Assembly: GCF_032854445.1 (NCBI RefSeq)
Contig: NC_088296.1
Location: forward strand, 22,867,853-22,931,852
Direction of reading: 5' to 3'
Origin: Liolophura sinensis
Taxonomy: Eukaryota; Mollusca; Polyplacophora; Chitonida; Chitonidae
DNA length: 64,000 bases
Below are positions 14,501-25,028 of this stretch, in pieces. Within the stretch, counting starts at the first letter, position 1; each line of letters starts with the position of its first letter. The notes under the pieces were generated by a model. It was given only the letters and a program-made list of their open reading frames with translations. It made no database searches and had not been told where the DNA came from. Both the position numbers and the translations under genes were made by a program.

Positions 14501-16716
14501 TGGAAATGGATCTTGCGATTATCGACTTGGAACGCCTGCATTTCATTGCATTGATGAGGGATACATTTAGGGATGCATTTAGGGATGCATTTAGGGATGC
14601 ACATACAGAATATAATATGTCGACGTGATTTCCGCCGTTGTTTTGGGTCATCTGTAACATAATCATTACTTCCAAAATTTGTCTAAAGATGAAACCAATT
14701 AAATGTTAAATTCTCCCCATTACACCTATTTTAAAGCATCCTAACTGGCACTATGCTTGTGTCAAGTCTGAAAACATAGTAGATGTAGTGGACTGCCCTT
14801 TTTTTTTTTTTTTTTCCTAGTTTTATTTCACTTTTGGGATTGGTGAGTCAAAAGTCTAAAAGCCTATTATCAAGCTGAAAATGATCGTGTAACCTTTAAC
14901 CCTAGGGCTTTGTTCATGTATTCCATACCATTGGCTGATGTGTCCGCCATATCTAAACAGTCTAAACAATGCACAACTTGTACAACGCAACTAACACATA
15001 TCCAGACGCAAAAATACCGCAAAAGCTGGATTTCAAAATGCGAACAGCTAAGCCAAATGCTGGCAAACTTTCAATATAACCCGGTATTTTCTTACACCAG
15101 CGAGAGTGTCACTCCAGTATGTAAAGCTGTAGCTAAGTTAGCGTGAGGTGGATTTGAACCCTCAAACTTCTGGCAGCACGTTAATGCCTTTGTGTGTTAC
15201 CTGCTTGTGTTATACCACATGGAGGGCGCAGCTGGATTCAAAATATCTTGGAATAAAAATGACTCATTTGGAATTCATCAATGAAACCATGTGAAACACC
15301 TATATATTTTCTTACTCTGAAATAAAAGAGGGCAAGGAGGTCTTTTTCTTTGTAGGCACTTCACGTAGACTGAGCGTATCATACCCATGTAAATTCACAG
15401 GGACGTACGGTATGTATGTAGGCACCTTGACCTAATTAAATCCAAACATCTGTTCATTAACATGAAACTGATAGCAGATTTGCTTGAATGCAATGATGAG
15501 CATCTATACGTCCTTCTTATATATGCGTGTGCAGATGATCTTAGATGCAGCCTAATTTGAGTATAGTAAAACTACAACAGCTGGATAAAGAGAACCAACC
15601 TGTTTTACATTGTAGTACATTTTATTAGATTTATGGTCCTCTGCGATCTAAACCATCCACTTGCATTTCACAGGTGTCCGATGTGCCGTTATACATGTAA
15701 GACGTGCAAACTCCCATAAACGTACGAGTCTAGACAATCCAAGTACCGGTTCTGTTCCGTGCGTGCAAAGGGTAAAGAGCACATTGTGAATCTCTGAAAG
15801 CTGCTTTAGCTGTCAGGCGTTTTGAGTATATTAATCACGCCTCATCTGTATGAATGATAAACTGTATATAAACAGAGACAATACCGGGCTAAGCTGACTG
15901 ACTACATTGCATTAAATCATATTATAGCATTCTTTGTTGTCGACATAGATCGTGTAAACAATGTGTCTACACGCAATTCCACATTATAATATGTCCCTCT
16001 AATTTATCAACAGCCCTAAGATTACAGGGTGCACAATGTAGGGCGCATAAATCGGTGGGTAGGCAATGGCTTAGGCATATATGTATTCCAGTAGCATTTT
16101 TTTAAACGACATGCTTTATACTAATTCTATACAGCGGAAATATACTGCAATTGTATGGAGTACTAAAAAAAAGTAATAGTGTGGACCATGCACTTTAACA
16201 CATTTTACCCATCATACCAGCCACTTGAAGTTTTAAAGATGTTGCAAAAATCCCATCACAAATTACTGCTAGAATCTATGCGACGAAACCGACATTTGTG
16301 TACCAGCCGTCAATCAAAGTGGACCATCCAGATCAATAACCGCAAGGCCAATTACCCAAAGGACGTTTAACACAAACTATACGAAAGAACTAAAAAGTAT
16401 ATACATGCTAAGTGTGAAAATAGGACGGGATCATGCAAAGATAAGCGTTGTTGATAGCTTAAAGTCATTTAATGCACAGATAAAAAAAAAGAAAGAAAGA
16501 ATAATAACTGACCATATACATGCCACCACAGTTGACCAGATGGTCCTCAAAGTTTTCAGGGGCGTCCCATTGTTCCCGCCATCTACTGGAACGGCCAATA
16601 GGAAACATAAGCCTTGCTTGGGCGTCAACGACATCTAGTACACCAGACGCCAAAATCACAGACAGTAAAATCCACTTGGATTTTAAAGGGTCCTTCCGAC
16701 CCTTTCCTAACACCAT
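1..16716 (-). CDS. Gene C: AA15 LPMO-like secreted protein lacking both copper histidines, with a giant repetitive tail (3' end outside window)
   Basis: Three exons join in frame: 16513-16716, 5350-5770 and <1-2533, giving at least 1052 residues. Introns are phase 0 and phase 1, as in genes A and B. The protein starts with a signal peptide (residues 1-32, ending VVDA), followed by QARLMFPIGRSSRWR and a FEDHLVNCGG block, the AA15 N-terminal pattern. AA15 enzymes bind copper through the amino-terminal His, a second His and an axial Tyr. Here position 1 of the mature chain is Gln33, the second His is Arg132 (ASRKGYIEF) and the axial position is Trp206. The cysteines shared with A (NCGG, MCGVCGD, HVCP, CAQC, ACSDI) are kept, so the fold is probably intact while copper catalysis is not expected. 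The tail is Ser/Thr/Gly/Lys-rich and has no Cys. ATG 16716 is chosen because it has a good context (aagATGG) and no earlier ATG lies in frame. Family assignment is strong; loss of activity is inference. Confidence 0.85.
1284..2207 (-). repeat. Recurring Tyr-rich 15-residue motif within gene C tail
   Basis: Four clear and at least two weaker protein-level repeats sit in the long exon. Two tyrosines seven residues apart are flanked by Lys/Asp and followed by Pro-Thr. The DNA between the motifs is not obviously repeated, so selection or an old repeat structure, not recent tandem slippage, keeps them. Confidence 0.75.
2534..5349 (-). other. Gene C intron 2 (phase 1, about 2.8 kb)
   Basis: Bounded by donor GTCAGT and acceptor TTTTCAG. 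Apart from one internally deleted SINE at 4780-4958 I see only AT-rich sequence and short chance ORFs. Confidence 0.75.
4780..4958 (-). mobile_element. tRNA-derived SINE copy, internally deleted
   Basis: Reads on the plus strand as the reverse complement of the window's common SINE: tail TTTATTTATTTGGTTG, then TTTTACGCCGTAC, the GGAAAC/CCGGGGAAACCC body and a terminal AAGCCACGGAGGCCCCC head. Most of the tRNA-like region is missing. Confidence 0.8.
5350..5770 (-). CDS. Gene C exon 2: AA15 core with Arg in place of the second copper histidine
   Basis: Encodes residues 69-208 plus one base. It opens DYFEVDLMCGVCGDN, matching GKCGVCGD of A and B, and carries NEAGGMYATSRI, aligned with NEGGGMYGRGMI of gene A. 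The segment aligned with TANHMGFFEFSLCP (A) and TWGHRGWMEFRLCP (B) reads MASRKGYIEFHVCP. The end, CVFRMRWRTG, aligns with CVLQWKYHTG of gene B, so the axial Tyr is Trp. Donor is GTCAGT, as in exon 1. It is four to five times richer in Met/Asn than its neighbours at the start of the exon (AHMYMINQ), a small insertion relative to A and B. Confidence 0.85.
7490..7690 (+). repeat. Interspersed repeat family 2 (GACGACGAGGAGTCATTA type)
   Basis: Starts with gacgacgaggagtcatta and runs through gtcttcttgcggca, gccgccactgc and accagacatgacacccc. The same order of motifs occurs at 46828-47110 and a short piece at 32243-32275, so it is an interspersed repeat. The class is unknown to me. Confidence 0.65.
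8225..9050. repeat. ~215-bp tandem repeat, about 3.7 diverged units
   Basis: The string cgtatttaggttaattgaca recurs near 8451, 8666 and 8885, with an earlier, more diverged unit near 8240, giving periods of 213-219 bp. Each unit also shares a tacaaatccat block, a catagctcatta block and ccacaa-gtagtcatata. Divergence is substantial, so the array is old. Confidence 0.8.
10829..10976 (+). mobile_element. SINE copy, left arm of an inverted pair
   Basis: Carries ccagctcacgctggcttcc, cgtacgtgggaagg, the cccccgggctc body and gccgtcgtataagtgaaata up to tacggc. It lacks the A-rich tail and is joined directly to a copy in the opposite orientation. Confidence 0.85.
10977..11105 (-). mobile_element. SINE copy, right arm of an inverted pair
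   Basis: Begins at agccagcattattgtggg with no tail and runs through ggaaaccagacagaac, accatctgcagg and ggccggagaggaaacca to aggctcctgg. With the copy at 10829-10976 it forms an inverted repeat with arms of about 130 bases and almost no spacer. Confidence 0.85.
12590..13880 (+). mobile_element. Decayed Penelope-like element reverse transcriptase remnant
   Basis: In order: FVITVADKAPNNVIFICKN, YWIPKMHKSPYKARFIANS, CTTKLLSTLLTRALQEVKSF, YKDVSTWDFSTLCTTIPHKH, GIPVGTYCPPLLADLYLFS, RYIDDLLALNNP (catalytic YIDD core), YLDLYLYKDELG, RFYDKRDNFNYDIVNYLYL and LGYSIKRLHSEFFKFYNEY. This order is that of a reverse transcriptase of the Penelope-like type, as I remember the family from other marine invertebrates. 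The copy is spread over several frames and is clearly dead. I could not find an endonuclease domain or element ends. It sits in intron 1 of gene C in the opposite orientation. The alternative is another non-LTR-like RT lineage. Confidence 0.7.
14558..14602. repeat. 12-bp tandem repeat (atgcatttaggg), about 3.7 units
   Basis: Near-perfect units of atgcatttaggg; a chance ORF over it repeats FRDA. Young and short. Confidence 0.85.
16513..16716 (-). CDS. Gene C exon 1: signal peptide and AA15-like N-terminus with Gln at position 1
   Basis: Encodes residues 1-68. A hydrophobic stretch (WILLSVILASGVLDVV) and a VDA cleavage context leave QARLMFPIG as the predicted mature N-terminus, where AA15 proteins have HGRLM-like sequence. 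The exon ends NCGGMYM at donor GTCAGT. A pyrimidine-rich TTTCTTTGCAG lies 17 bases upstream of the ATG and could be the acceptor of a 5'-UTR intron, so an untranslated exon further upstream is possible. Confidence 0.8.
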
Positions 16717-19243
16717 CTTAGCCGTGTTCTTCTGCAAAGAAAACGACGCGACAAAATCAGCGCCTTGAAGATGATACCTTAACCTGTTAAATTTGCGATA
16801 AGAGCACGGTACTGATTATAGAAGCAAGTTATTTCCAGTATATATCAGGTATTTGTACAATTATGCGAATAGCGCAGACGAAAAAAAAACTGGTTTGGTT
16901 AAGAAGTCTAATCTTTTCAGAAGGTCAATGATCAGCAACTGACCGTATCCGCAATTACGTTCCTCGGCGTCTCCGCCTTTAGTTTTTAAATGGTCATTTA
17001 AGTAACAAGAGAGGCACTGTTGAGAGTTGTTAAGATGTCTTTTGTCCCTGTATAGTATGACGCTAATTGCTATTTCTGTCGTTTTAAAGCGTTTGACTTG
17101 AGAAATAATAACTTCTTGCAGCTGGAACAGATAAAAAGACACTCAATGATCACAGAATGATCACTTTCCGAAATGGCTAATTTATATGGATTATAAATTC
17201 TGACAAGAAAAAAAAAGAGTCATACAATCCAGCTAGAAACTCAAATACAGGCATTGATGGAATGTACGCAACAAAACATTCCTTATTACGGGAGATAATC
17301 GTCTTACAAGCCTCTAAACATATCATTCATTATTCTGGGAATCATTAATGTTGATGTATATCTTTTTAAGTGCAAATAATTCGCATAAGTTTTTGTCATG
17401 TGTCTCTGGAGTGAAGAAAGGCACTAAATGAAAAAAGCTTTATCACAGCTTGAAACAAAGCCAGGCACACCTGGGGTGTATCACCAGAAAAAAAGCGAAA
17501 ATTACAAATTTAAACAGACAGCAGTCAAATTAGGACTTCTTGACAACAGTATAATTACCAATTCAAAGACTTAAGCAATTAAAACTTGAAATTTGCATGA
17601 CTATCATGACTGAAGTGTTGGCACAACACATTTAATTTAGCATCATTTGGCACTCATCCTTTCTTACACTGCAATAAATGCATACACAATTCTTACCTAT
17701 TTTTCCAAGAATGAAATCAGGCTAGGTGGCATCGTTGAAAATAATCCATGCTCGAAATATCCATGCTGCTTCTAGTGACACTTGAAGTTGTAGGACCCAC
17801 GGGAAAACATAACGGGCCTACATTAGACGTGCATCACAGGACAGGCGTACTCATGTCTAGCTTTTCTCAAAAGTCCCTATCAACTGAGAAAGTACGTTTC
17901 TCAATATTGCCTATTTAGAAAAGAAAAAAAACCATAAAGACAGAGAGAGAGAGACTGATTAGCACTAGAGGTAATAAACTCTGAGAACCACGAAGGCGAA
18001 AAGGGAAGAGGTACACTGGCGACTCATGCGAATATCAACTGTTTTTACCAGCACACAGTTACACGGCTTTTTTATCCTACTACATTACTGAGGCCCCTCA
18101 AAATCGTCACGCTTGAAAGGCTGTCCTAAAACCCGTAGCGATTCACCAAAACAAAAGCTACGCATTAGGTTTAGTGTTAAGCCCACGGAGTCCAGTCAAA
18201 CACAACCTTTATTAATTACAGGTAACGACTTCCAATTTCCTCCGCTAAATTAATTACAGGTAATCTTTTAAAGTTCAACAGGTGGGTGGGTGCGTTTGTT
18301 GTGTTTGACACCCTGAGACAGTTTAGCGAAAACGCCTAAACGCTTTCGTTTTAAACATCACACGGAATTCATCACGAGTTCGCCACGATATGACTTAAGT
18401 ACTGCCCGCGTGGTTTTAATCCATGTATTCAGTCATTCAGTCAAGTCATTTTGTGGTGATTTTTGTTTTTCTTTTTATTGGAAAGCAGTAACTTTTTCCA
18501 TTGTTATCAGCTTTCTCAATACACTTTCGAAGTGAGGAGAGCTTTTTCTGTAGTCTAACTGTAATATTTTATTATTTATTTGTTGACACAGCGAAAATAT
18601 CTCTGTAAAGGGACTCATTACCCTTAATTCGTTTAAATGCATTATGCATAATAAAGCAATTACATGTGTGCTAGTGGTAAACTATTTAGTCCGGCTATTT
18701 ACAAGTAAATTTTCTGATTGATTGTTAGCCAAAGAATCGTGTAGGGCAAAAACATTTATAAACATGATTTTTGGCAAAATGACAGATTATAGTTATTTTG
18801 TGCTTCATTTCATTTGCTGCATGGACGGTGATTTAAACTCGTGTACAATAACATGTCTTTCAAATAAATGTTAATTTTAATCTCATACTGGGGTTTCTTA
18901 ATAAGACAACGTGTGTGTGCAAAAATTCAACACTGCCCTCTTCAACAGCACGTGTTAATATGAAGTCGAATCTACCATGTGCAACAAATCTAAAGTACCT
19001 AGAATACACACAGATCTATCAAAATCGAGATAGGTGACATTTAATTAGGTCCTTTTTCAAAAAGCAAGACATATACAAGATTATTTGTGCCAACGAAAAC
19101 ATGGCTTCGTAGCCAAGCCATAAACAACACCAGAAGTTAACAAATAACTCGGGAAGCCATATAAAAGCACAAGATCTAAACAATAAAAAACAATAATTGA
19201 TTATTTCAGTCGTAACTTGTCCATGCTTCAGTCTTGTTCGTAG
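16717..19243. other. Upstream region of gene C, no gene seen
   Basis: AT-rich, with no recognisable gene or repeat apart from short homopolymers. Any promoter or untranslated exon of gene C should lie here, but I see no convincing TATA box tied to a start. Confidence 0.4.
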
Positions 19244-19394
19244 CGTCGTACGTGGGAAGGTATGTCACCAACCTGCGGATGGTCGTGGGTATCTCTAGGG
19301 CTCTATCCGGTTGCCCCGCACCATAATGTTGGCCGCCGTCGTATAAGTGAAATATTCATGAGTACGACGTAAACCACTAATCAAATTAAATAAA
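19244..19394 (+). mobile_element. SINE copy, 5'-truncated
   Basis: cgtacgtgggaaggt, caacctgcggatggtcgtgg, gccgccgtcgtataagtgaa and the atcaaattaaataaat tail. Confidence 0.85.
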
Positions 19395-20947
19395 TCTTAG
19401 CAGCAAGAATTCTATTTCGAAAGTTTGACTCAGTGTCATGCATGGTTTACAAATAAAAACAAAAAAACACCCCTAAATCTTTGGAATGTCATTCTCTCAG
19501 TTCCCTCATTCTAAAATAACTTTATTTCATAATTTTAATGAGTAGATAAAATATCCTGCGGCGCGATTTGTCCTGATGACAGTTTTAGTGTGAGGCCTAA
19601 AACGAGTATATTTCACTTTATGTGTGTCACACCTGTAAATTTATTGATAAATCCTGCTTTTGTATAAAACTTTGAAAAAATTATTTGAGGACTGTTAAAC
19701 TAACTATTGTGGACTAATTGTATTTAGCCTTAGCACTGGGGTTTATAGGATCAGTTGAAGAAGGCTAAGACCAAACCGTAAAAAAAACTCCTACATATCT
19801 CGGATCCCTACCCCCATCCCCACCCCCACATCCAGTTAACCTGTCCTTCACACCTGTCCTTCAGGTACATGGTGCCAGTTTCTGTGATATGTAGAACAAA
19901 TCACAGTAATTGCGTGGTGCAAAACGTCACCATAACAGGAGTTTTATTAGACGCAAATGAAGGGCCTATAATACCATTCTGGCGGTTGAAACTCCTTTGT
20001 GTTCGCTAGGGTATTATCCAGCGTTCAAAACAACTCCCCACCCCACCGCACTTCACCCCACCCCACCCCTTCAATTGTTTTTTTTTTTTACCAAGTTAAC
20101 TAGAACTCTTACAATCAATCAAAATGATCAACAGTCATATTCGAAAATTTTGATCAAACACAACATAATTCATGGCCAAACTGTGTACGCTTACCTTATC
20201 AGTGAATTCACATCAGCAAAGTGGCTCTCATTGGAGTAAGATTGGACTGCCATGACATCTGCGGAAAACGTTTTGTCACCTCCCACATGGCAACTTCGGG
20301 CAAATTCAACACTGTCTAAACATCATGATTTTAAAGCACGATCTCCTATTCAGACTCTGAATTAAGCTTTCCTCAAGAAATGTCGACTTTTTATACTAGT
20401 ACCAAACAACACGCACGTCCGACAGACCACCAAGACATGTTTGTTTCAAACCATTGTGCACTGCAGTTCAAAGGTACTACATTATAGTGGAGAAAGACTC
20501 GCAATACAACAACTATCAGTCGACAATGTTTAATTATAAGCGGTAATTAAACGAAGTTTCTTATAACCACTATGACATTGTACATTTGTGAAGAAAACAC
20601 TCTCAGAGCGTTTGACCACCTTGCCGTAGTGGCATACATCATCAAGGGTATTGTTCGCTAAATAACGAGTCACAGTTGAACCATGTGATAAACTACATTC
20701 ACCATACAAACCGTGACAGCATGAAAACCATTGTTATGTAGATGCTCATAACAGGTTTAGAACGATGTAAGTCGGTTAGTGTTCATGTAATACAAACACA
20801 TGGTTAGAGAGTTACCGTGAGTTGGTTGACTTTGTCTTAACATACACTGATATTCAAAAATATGCGAACCCGTTTACCAAGTGTGCAGGAGTGCACCGTA
20901 CCTGAGCCTGTACACCATCTGAGTCACCCAAAGGCTTTCATGTACAT
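19395..20947. other. Intergenic, nothing recognised
   Basis: Contains a C-rich cccaccccac run near 20035-20070 and short chance ORFs only. Confidence 0.4.
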
Positions 20948-21090
20948 TTATTTATTTATTTATTGAGTTTTACACAGTATTCAAGAATATGTCTGTTATA
21001 CGACAACGCTTATGGTGGGAGGAAAACGGGCGGAGTTTGGGGGGGGGGGGGGGAAACCAACGACCATTCGCAGGTTGCTGGAGACCCTCA
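20948..21090 (-). mobile_element. SINE copy, 5'-truncated, with a poly-G expansion
   Basis: tttatttatttattgag tail, attcaagaatatgtc, tatggtgggaggaaa, a run of about 14 G, then gaccattcgcaggttgctgg. Confidence 0.8.
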
Positions 21091-21129
21091 TCTTCAACAC
21101 CTTCATGACGGCTATTTTATTTATTTAGT

Positions 21130-21346
21130 TTTTTTTTTATTTATTTCATTGGTGTTTTACACCATACTCAAGAATATTTCACTTATACTTCGGCGGTTGC
21201 TGGCAGACCTTCCCACTTACGGCCGGAGAGGAAACCAGTATGAGATGGACATGAACTAACAGCGACTATCAGCGACCGCATTGGTGAGAGGCTTCTGGGT
21301 CATTACGCTGCGCTAGCGCGCTAACCAACTGAGCCACGGAAGCCCC
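21130..21346 (-). mobile_element. SINE copy with intact head and tail, centre deleted
   Basis: Tail attggtgttttacacc, cttatacttcggcgg, then a jump to gttgctggcagacc, ggccggagaggaaacca and a near-consensus tRNA-like head (gcgctaaccaactgagccac). The central body is missing. Confidence 0.85.
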
Positions 21347-22498
21347 TTATGGCGGCAATTGTTCTCTATATTAATATTCTAATAAAAATATTATATTATT
21401 ACACATATAGTGGCTTTATAAAGAACACACAATTAAGGTTAGTTTTGCAGATGCTTGAACGAACACATGCATGTGTATACATGTAAAGTTATCAATATAC
21501 ACAGAAAGACAAATGTTATTTAAATTTCATTATGTATTAAACTTTTTATCGCTCTTTTTTCTCACTCTCATTGTCTTTGCAGTGACGGAATGTGGTTTCA
21601 TGATGTCGCTATGCAATAATTACGATGTGCCTCTAGGGCTACTTTAAGTCTGAGACAATTACGGGGATCAAGACCGGGTCGTGGCAAGGCAAGCGTGAAA
21701 AAATAAGATCGTCACGGAACTTGAACTCACCGGCTCAGCCTTGAAAAAATGTTTCTGGTCACTTGATGTATGAAATGAATTAAATTGTGACAAAATATAT
21801 TGCATTTCCGTTATAGTTCTTTTATATTTGCCTAATTTAATTAACATTGTACAAAAAACACGCTTAAACGGGTAGTTTAATATGTATTAGACATACGATG
21901 CTGAGAGGTGATATTCTACAAAAAAAAAACAGAAAAAAAAGGAGATAGAAAATAAAATTTCTCTGGGCTCTTACATAATGTTGTTTATCAGTAACTTTTT
22001 CTGCGAACGTGTGTTTCATAGAGATAATAATTATGAAATATGAAATTTTGCAGTATGTGGATTTGTTGTATCAGCAGATTATCTCGCGTCATCTCATAGG
22101 GCACTGATTTCTTCAAAATCTGCCTCTTGAAAGTGGAGAGAACATAATCATTGCACGAAGTTTAGTTGAAAGAGTTGGAAAAGCTAGCTATGAATAGTGT
22201 CCTAAATATTTTTTCTAATTTTCTTTAATGAGAAAAAGACATTTGCAAATAATTTGTGTATGCAGGGTATTTGGAAGCACTCTGGAGGAGAAAATGTTAA
22301 AGACCAAAAGAACTTTTCACGCTGATTCATCTTATATTTTAATGATTTTTATGTTTTCTTCTTCTTTAAGGTAAGGTCAAGTCATTTATCAGGTTTATTA
22401 ACATATTACACAAATCCGAACCTTCTCGTGTCAAATAATCTGAAGTGTGTCAAAAGTTACAGAAAAAATTGACATTTCACCTCGTATTTTAAGCACCA
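21347..22498. other. Intergenic, nothing recognised
   Basis: AT-rich sequence without a supportable ORF. Confidence 0.4.
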
Positions 22499-22644
22499 CT
22501 GCGGTCGCTGCGGGTTCAAGCCCAGCACATGCTGGCTTCCTCTCCGGCCGTAAGTGGGAAAAGTCTGCAGCAGCCTGGAGATGTTCGTGGGTTTCCCCGG
22601 GCTCTGCGCGGTTTCCTCTCACACCCAATAAATAAATAAATAAA
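22499..22644 (+). mobile_element. SINE copy, lacking the conserved 3' body
   Basis: gcggtcgctgcgggttcaag (B-box-like), agcacatgctggcttcctc, gggtttccccgggctctg, then directly (aata)n. Confidence 0.8.
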
Positions 22645-23155
22645 CCTTGTTTTAAGAAGGTTTTTTCCTCATAAATTAGTAAGATATATGTAATTTAACA
22701 GCGTTTGGTTACGCGAAGGTGATCCAGTAACAAATTAAGCGTCCTGGGGAGGAAATGTGGTAATCTCCGTTGCGCAATCAATCGTATAAATTACCATTTC
22801 GTTTTAGATAAGTAATGGTTATCTCCGGAGTGCAAAATGTCTCATCGTAGTCATACATCTGATAAGAGGTTGCATAGAAGAGCAAGGGTCTATTATGTTT
22901 CCGCTAACCAGGTGTATAACACTGGGTGAACATCAAAAGCGAATGGCGATATCCAATTCAGATAATGATGCTTTCAAGCTGTCTTCTCAAATCTGTAGTG
23001 CACAGTCTGGTTTGGACCCGAATCAAGCTAATGTCGACACTTATAAACTTATAAATCAACACCGTTTGGAAAATACATGTATATATACTTGTGTACTCGA
23101 GTCCACCTCATGATGGATCCCCCCCCCCCCCACCTCCCCACCGACCCCCCCGATC

Positions 23156-23191
23156 GTACGTGGGAAGGTCTGCCAGCGATCACCCGCTGAA
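23156..23191 (+). mobile_element. SINE fragment
   Basis: gtacgtgggaaggtctgcca only, following a poly-C tract. Confidence 0.6.
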
Positions 23192-23773
23192 AATCCTAAA
23201 AGATGCATATCTTACCCTTTCTGTTAGTTTAGATTTCATATAAAAGGGAATTTCGGTTCAAGGGGTATAACATAACTTATACAAGTTTTGCTTCGTTCTT
23301 ATCGTTTGGCTAAAACAGGATAATTCAAATTAAACCACTGAACGTTGTTATGAAAACGTCGCCTATCAGTGAAAGAAGACAGTGTGTGGTCTTCCCCGGA
23401 ACTTAATATTAACTTAATTGATATAATAATTTGCATTGCTGACAATCATCTGATCAGAATGTAATTAACTCTTATTGTAAAAAGAGCAGGGGGATGATCC
23501 AGCCCGGGTTTTTCATTGTTCTTGGCTGATGATGGCTGAAGATCAATCTTTGATATAAGAAAGCATCCACACATATAGGCCTATATTTATCATTTCAGAA
23601 ATTTTCAAGTGTGGGCTACCTTAAAGAAAATAAGGTGAAATTTTGTCAGTTTCCAAGTTATTTAAAGCATGCAGGAGCAGAGTGGGATTTATACCGCAAC
23701 ATGGGCCTCAGATGTGTAGTAATCTCCAATTTGTTTTGATCTATGTATATCAGATTTGCCTTTGTACCGTAAA

Positions 23774-23840
23774 AATGAATGAATGATGATGGCTTAACGC
23801 CACATGGGCAATATTTCAGCTATACTGTGGCGATTGTACC
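23774..23840 (-). repeat. Family-3 repeat tail (gccacat..caatatttcagc)
   Basis: On the minus strand this reads gctgaaatattgcccatgtg and ggcgttaagccatcatcatt, the same tail as the plus-strand insertion at 40149-40205. Confidence 0.6.
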
Positions 23841-24307
23841 GTCATGAGAGCCTTAAAATTTGTGTCAAGTCCCACCTAGGTTTACACCAAAATGCCCCAT
23901 CACCCCCCCCCCCCCCCTTCCACTCCACCACACCACAGATTTCACATCTCATCCAATGAGATCGCGCTTATGATAATGAAATCATTAATCACCATGGTTT
24001 ACCGAGCAACCAAATATGACGCTGACACCGCAACTTTCTCAGCAAACTGGAGAGTCAACCAAAAGGCCATATTTGTCACCTGGACGTGATACTTAGACGT
24101 ATTATGATTGATAGTATACTAATTATTAAGGTAATTCGTTTAAGCTAAAGGCATCACTGTATAGCGGTGAACCTAATTTGAACTACAACATTAATGGATG
24201 TGTTTTTAAAAATATACATCCTAAGATCAAATCGTGCGATTGTGGTGAAAAAAAAAAACACTACCTCAATCAGTTACAATAATACTGTGATTAATGTAAA
24301 ATGTAAA

Positions 24308-24968
24308 CTTACCATGACCCAGCGGTTATGTGCTACCATGATTCACACTTTATAACATGTGGATTATTTCCAAGATCCACCAGCGATGTTTCGCCACGGC
24401 TTACCACTTAAGCCTTACATGCACCATGATTATCCTGTATCACGATTCAGTGTGTTACCATGATTCACCTATTACGTGTTACCATGATTCCCCGGTTATG
24501 CACGTGTTGCCATGATTCCTCGGTTTTACACCTGCTGTCATGATTTCCCGGTTATACACGTGCTACTCTGATTCCCCGATTATACACGTGTTGTAATGAT
24601 TCCCCGATTATACACGTGCTGCCATGATTTCCCGGTTTTACACCTGTTGCCATGGTTCCCAGGTTATACATGTTACCGTGACTCCCGGTTATTTACGTGC
24701 TACTATGATTCCCCGATTATACACGTGTTACCATGATTCCCCGGTTATACACATGTTACTATGATTTTCTGGTGATACACGTGTTACTATGATTTTCTGG
24801 TGATACACGTGTTGCCACGATTCCCCGCTTATACACGTGTTTTTTCTAGTGATACACGTGTTGCCATGATTCACCAGCTATGCGTTTCCTTCATTCACCG
24901 CTTATTTGTCACCATCATTTGCCGGCTATGTGCATTTGTTGCCATGATTCACCGGTTATATGTCACTA
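24308..24968. repeat. 28-bp minisatellite, about 22-24 diverged units, rich in CACGTG
   Basis: Unit of the form cacgtgttgccatgattcc + ccggttata. Units vary by 1-4 bases in length. The palindrome CACGTG is kept in many units (for example near 24482, 24558, 24587, 24613, 24721, 24777, 24805, 24834, 24856). Confidence 0.9.
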
Positions 24969-24988
24969 TATTTATTCATCTTCTTTAT

Positions 24989-25028
24989 TTTTTTATTTGG
25001 TTGGTGTTTTACGCCGTACTGAAGATTA
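24989..25028 (-). mobile_element. SINE 3'-tail fragment
   Basis: tttatttggttggtgtttta + cgccgtact, next to the minisatellite. Confidence 0.7.

Larger units (their letters stand above)
5771..16512 (-). other. Gene C intron 1 (phase 0, about 10.7 kb)
   Basis: Bounded by donor GTCAGT (next to 16513) and acceptor TTTCAG (next to 5770). It holds the ~215-bp tandem repeat, an inverted SINE pair, a family-2 repeat, a 12-bp repeat and the Penelope-like remnant, all listed separately. In 5771-7490, 9050-10828, 11106-12590 and 14060-16512 I see only AT-rich sequence with short chance ORFs and, near 15140-15180, a weak tRNA-like T-arm remnant. Confidence 0.75.

Noticed and set aside
16717-16737. Upstream extension of gene C start to 16737
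   Set aside because: The first codon there is TTG, and a splice-acceptor-like TTTGCAG covers it; ATG 16716 is used.
24308-24968. CRISPR-like array
   Set aside because: No distinct spacers; units are contiguous and the genome is eukaryotic.
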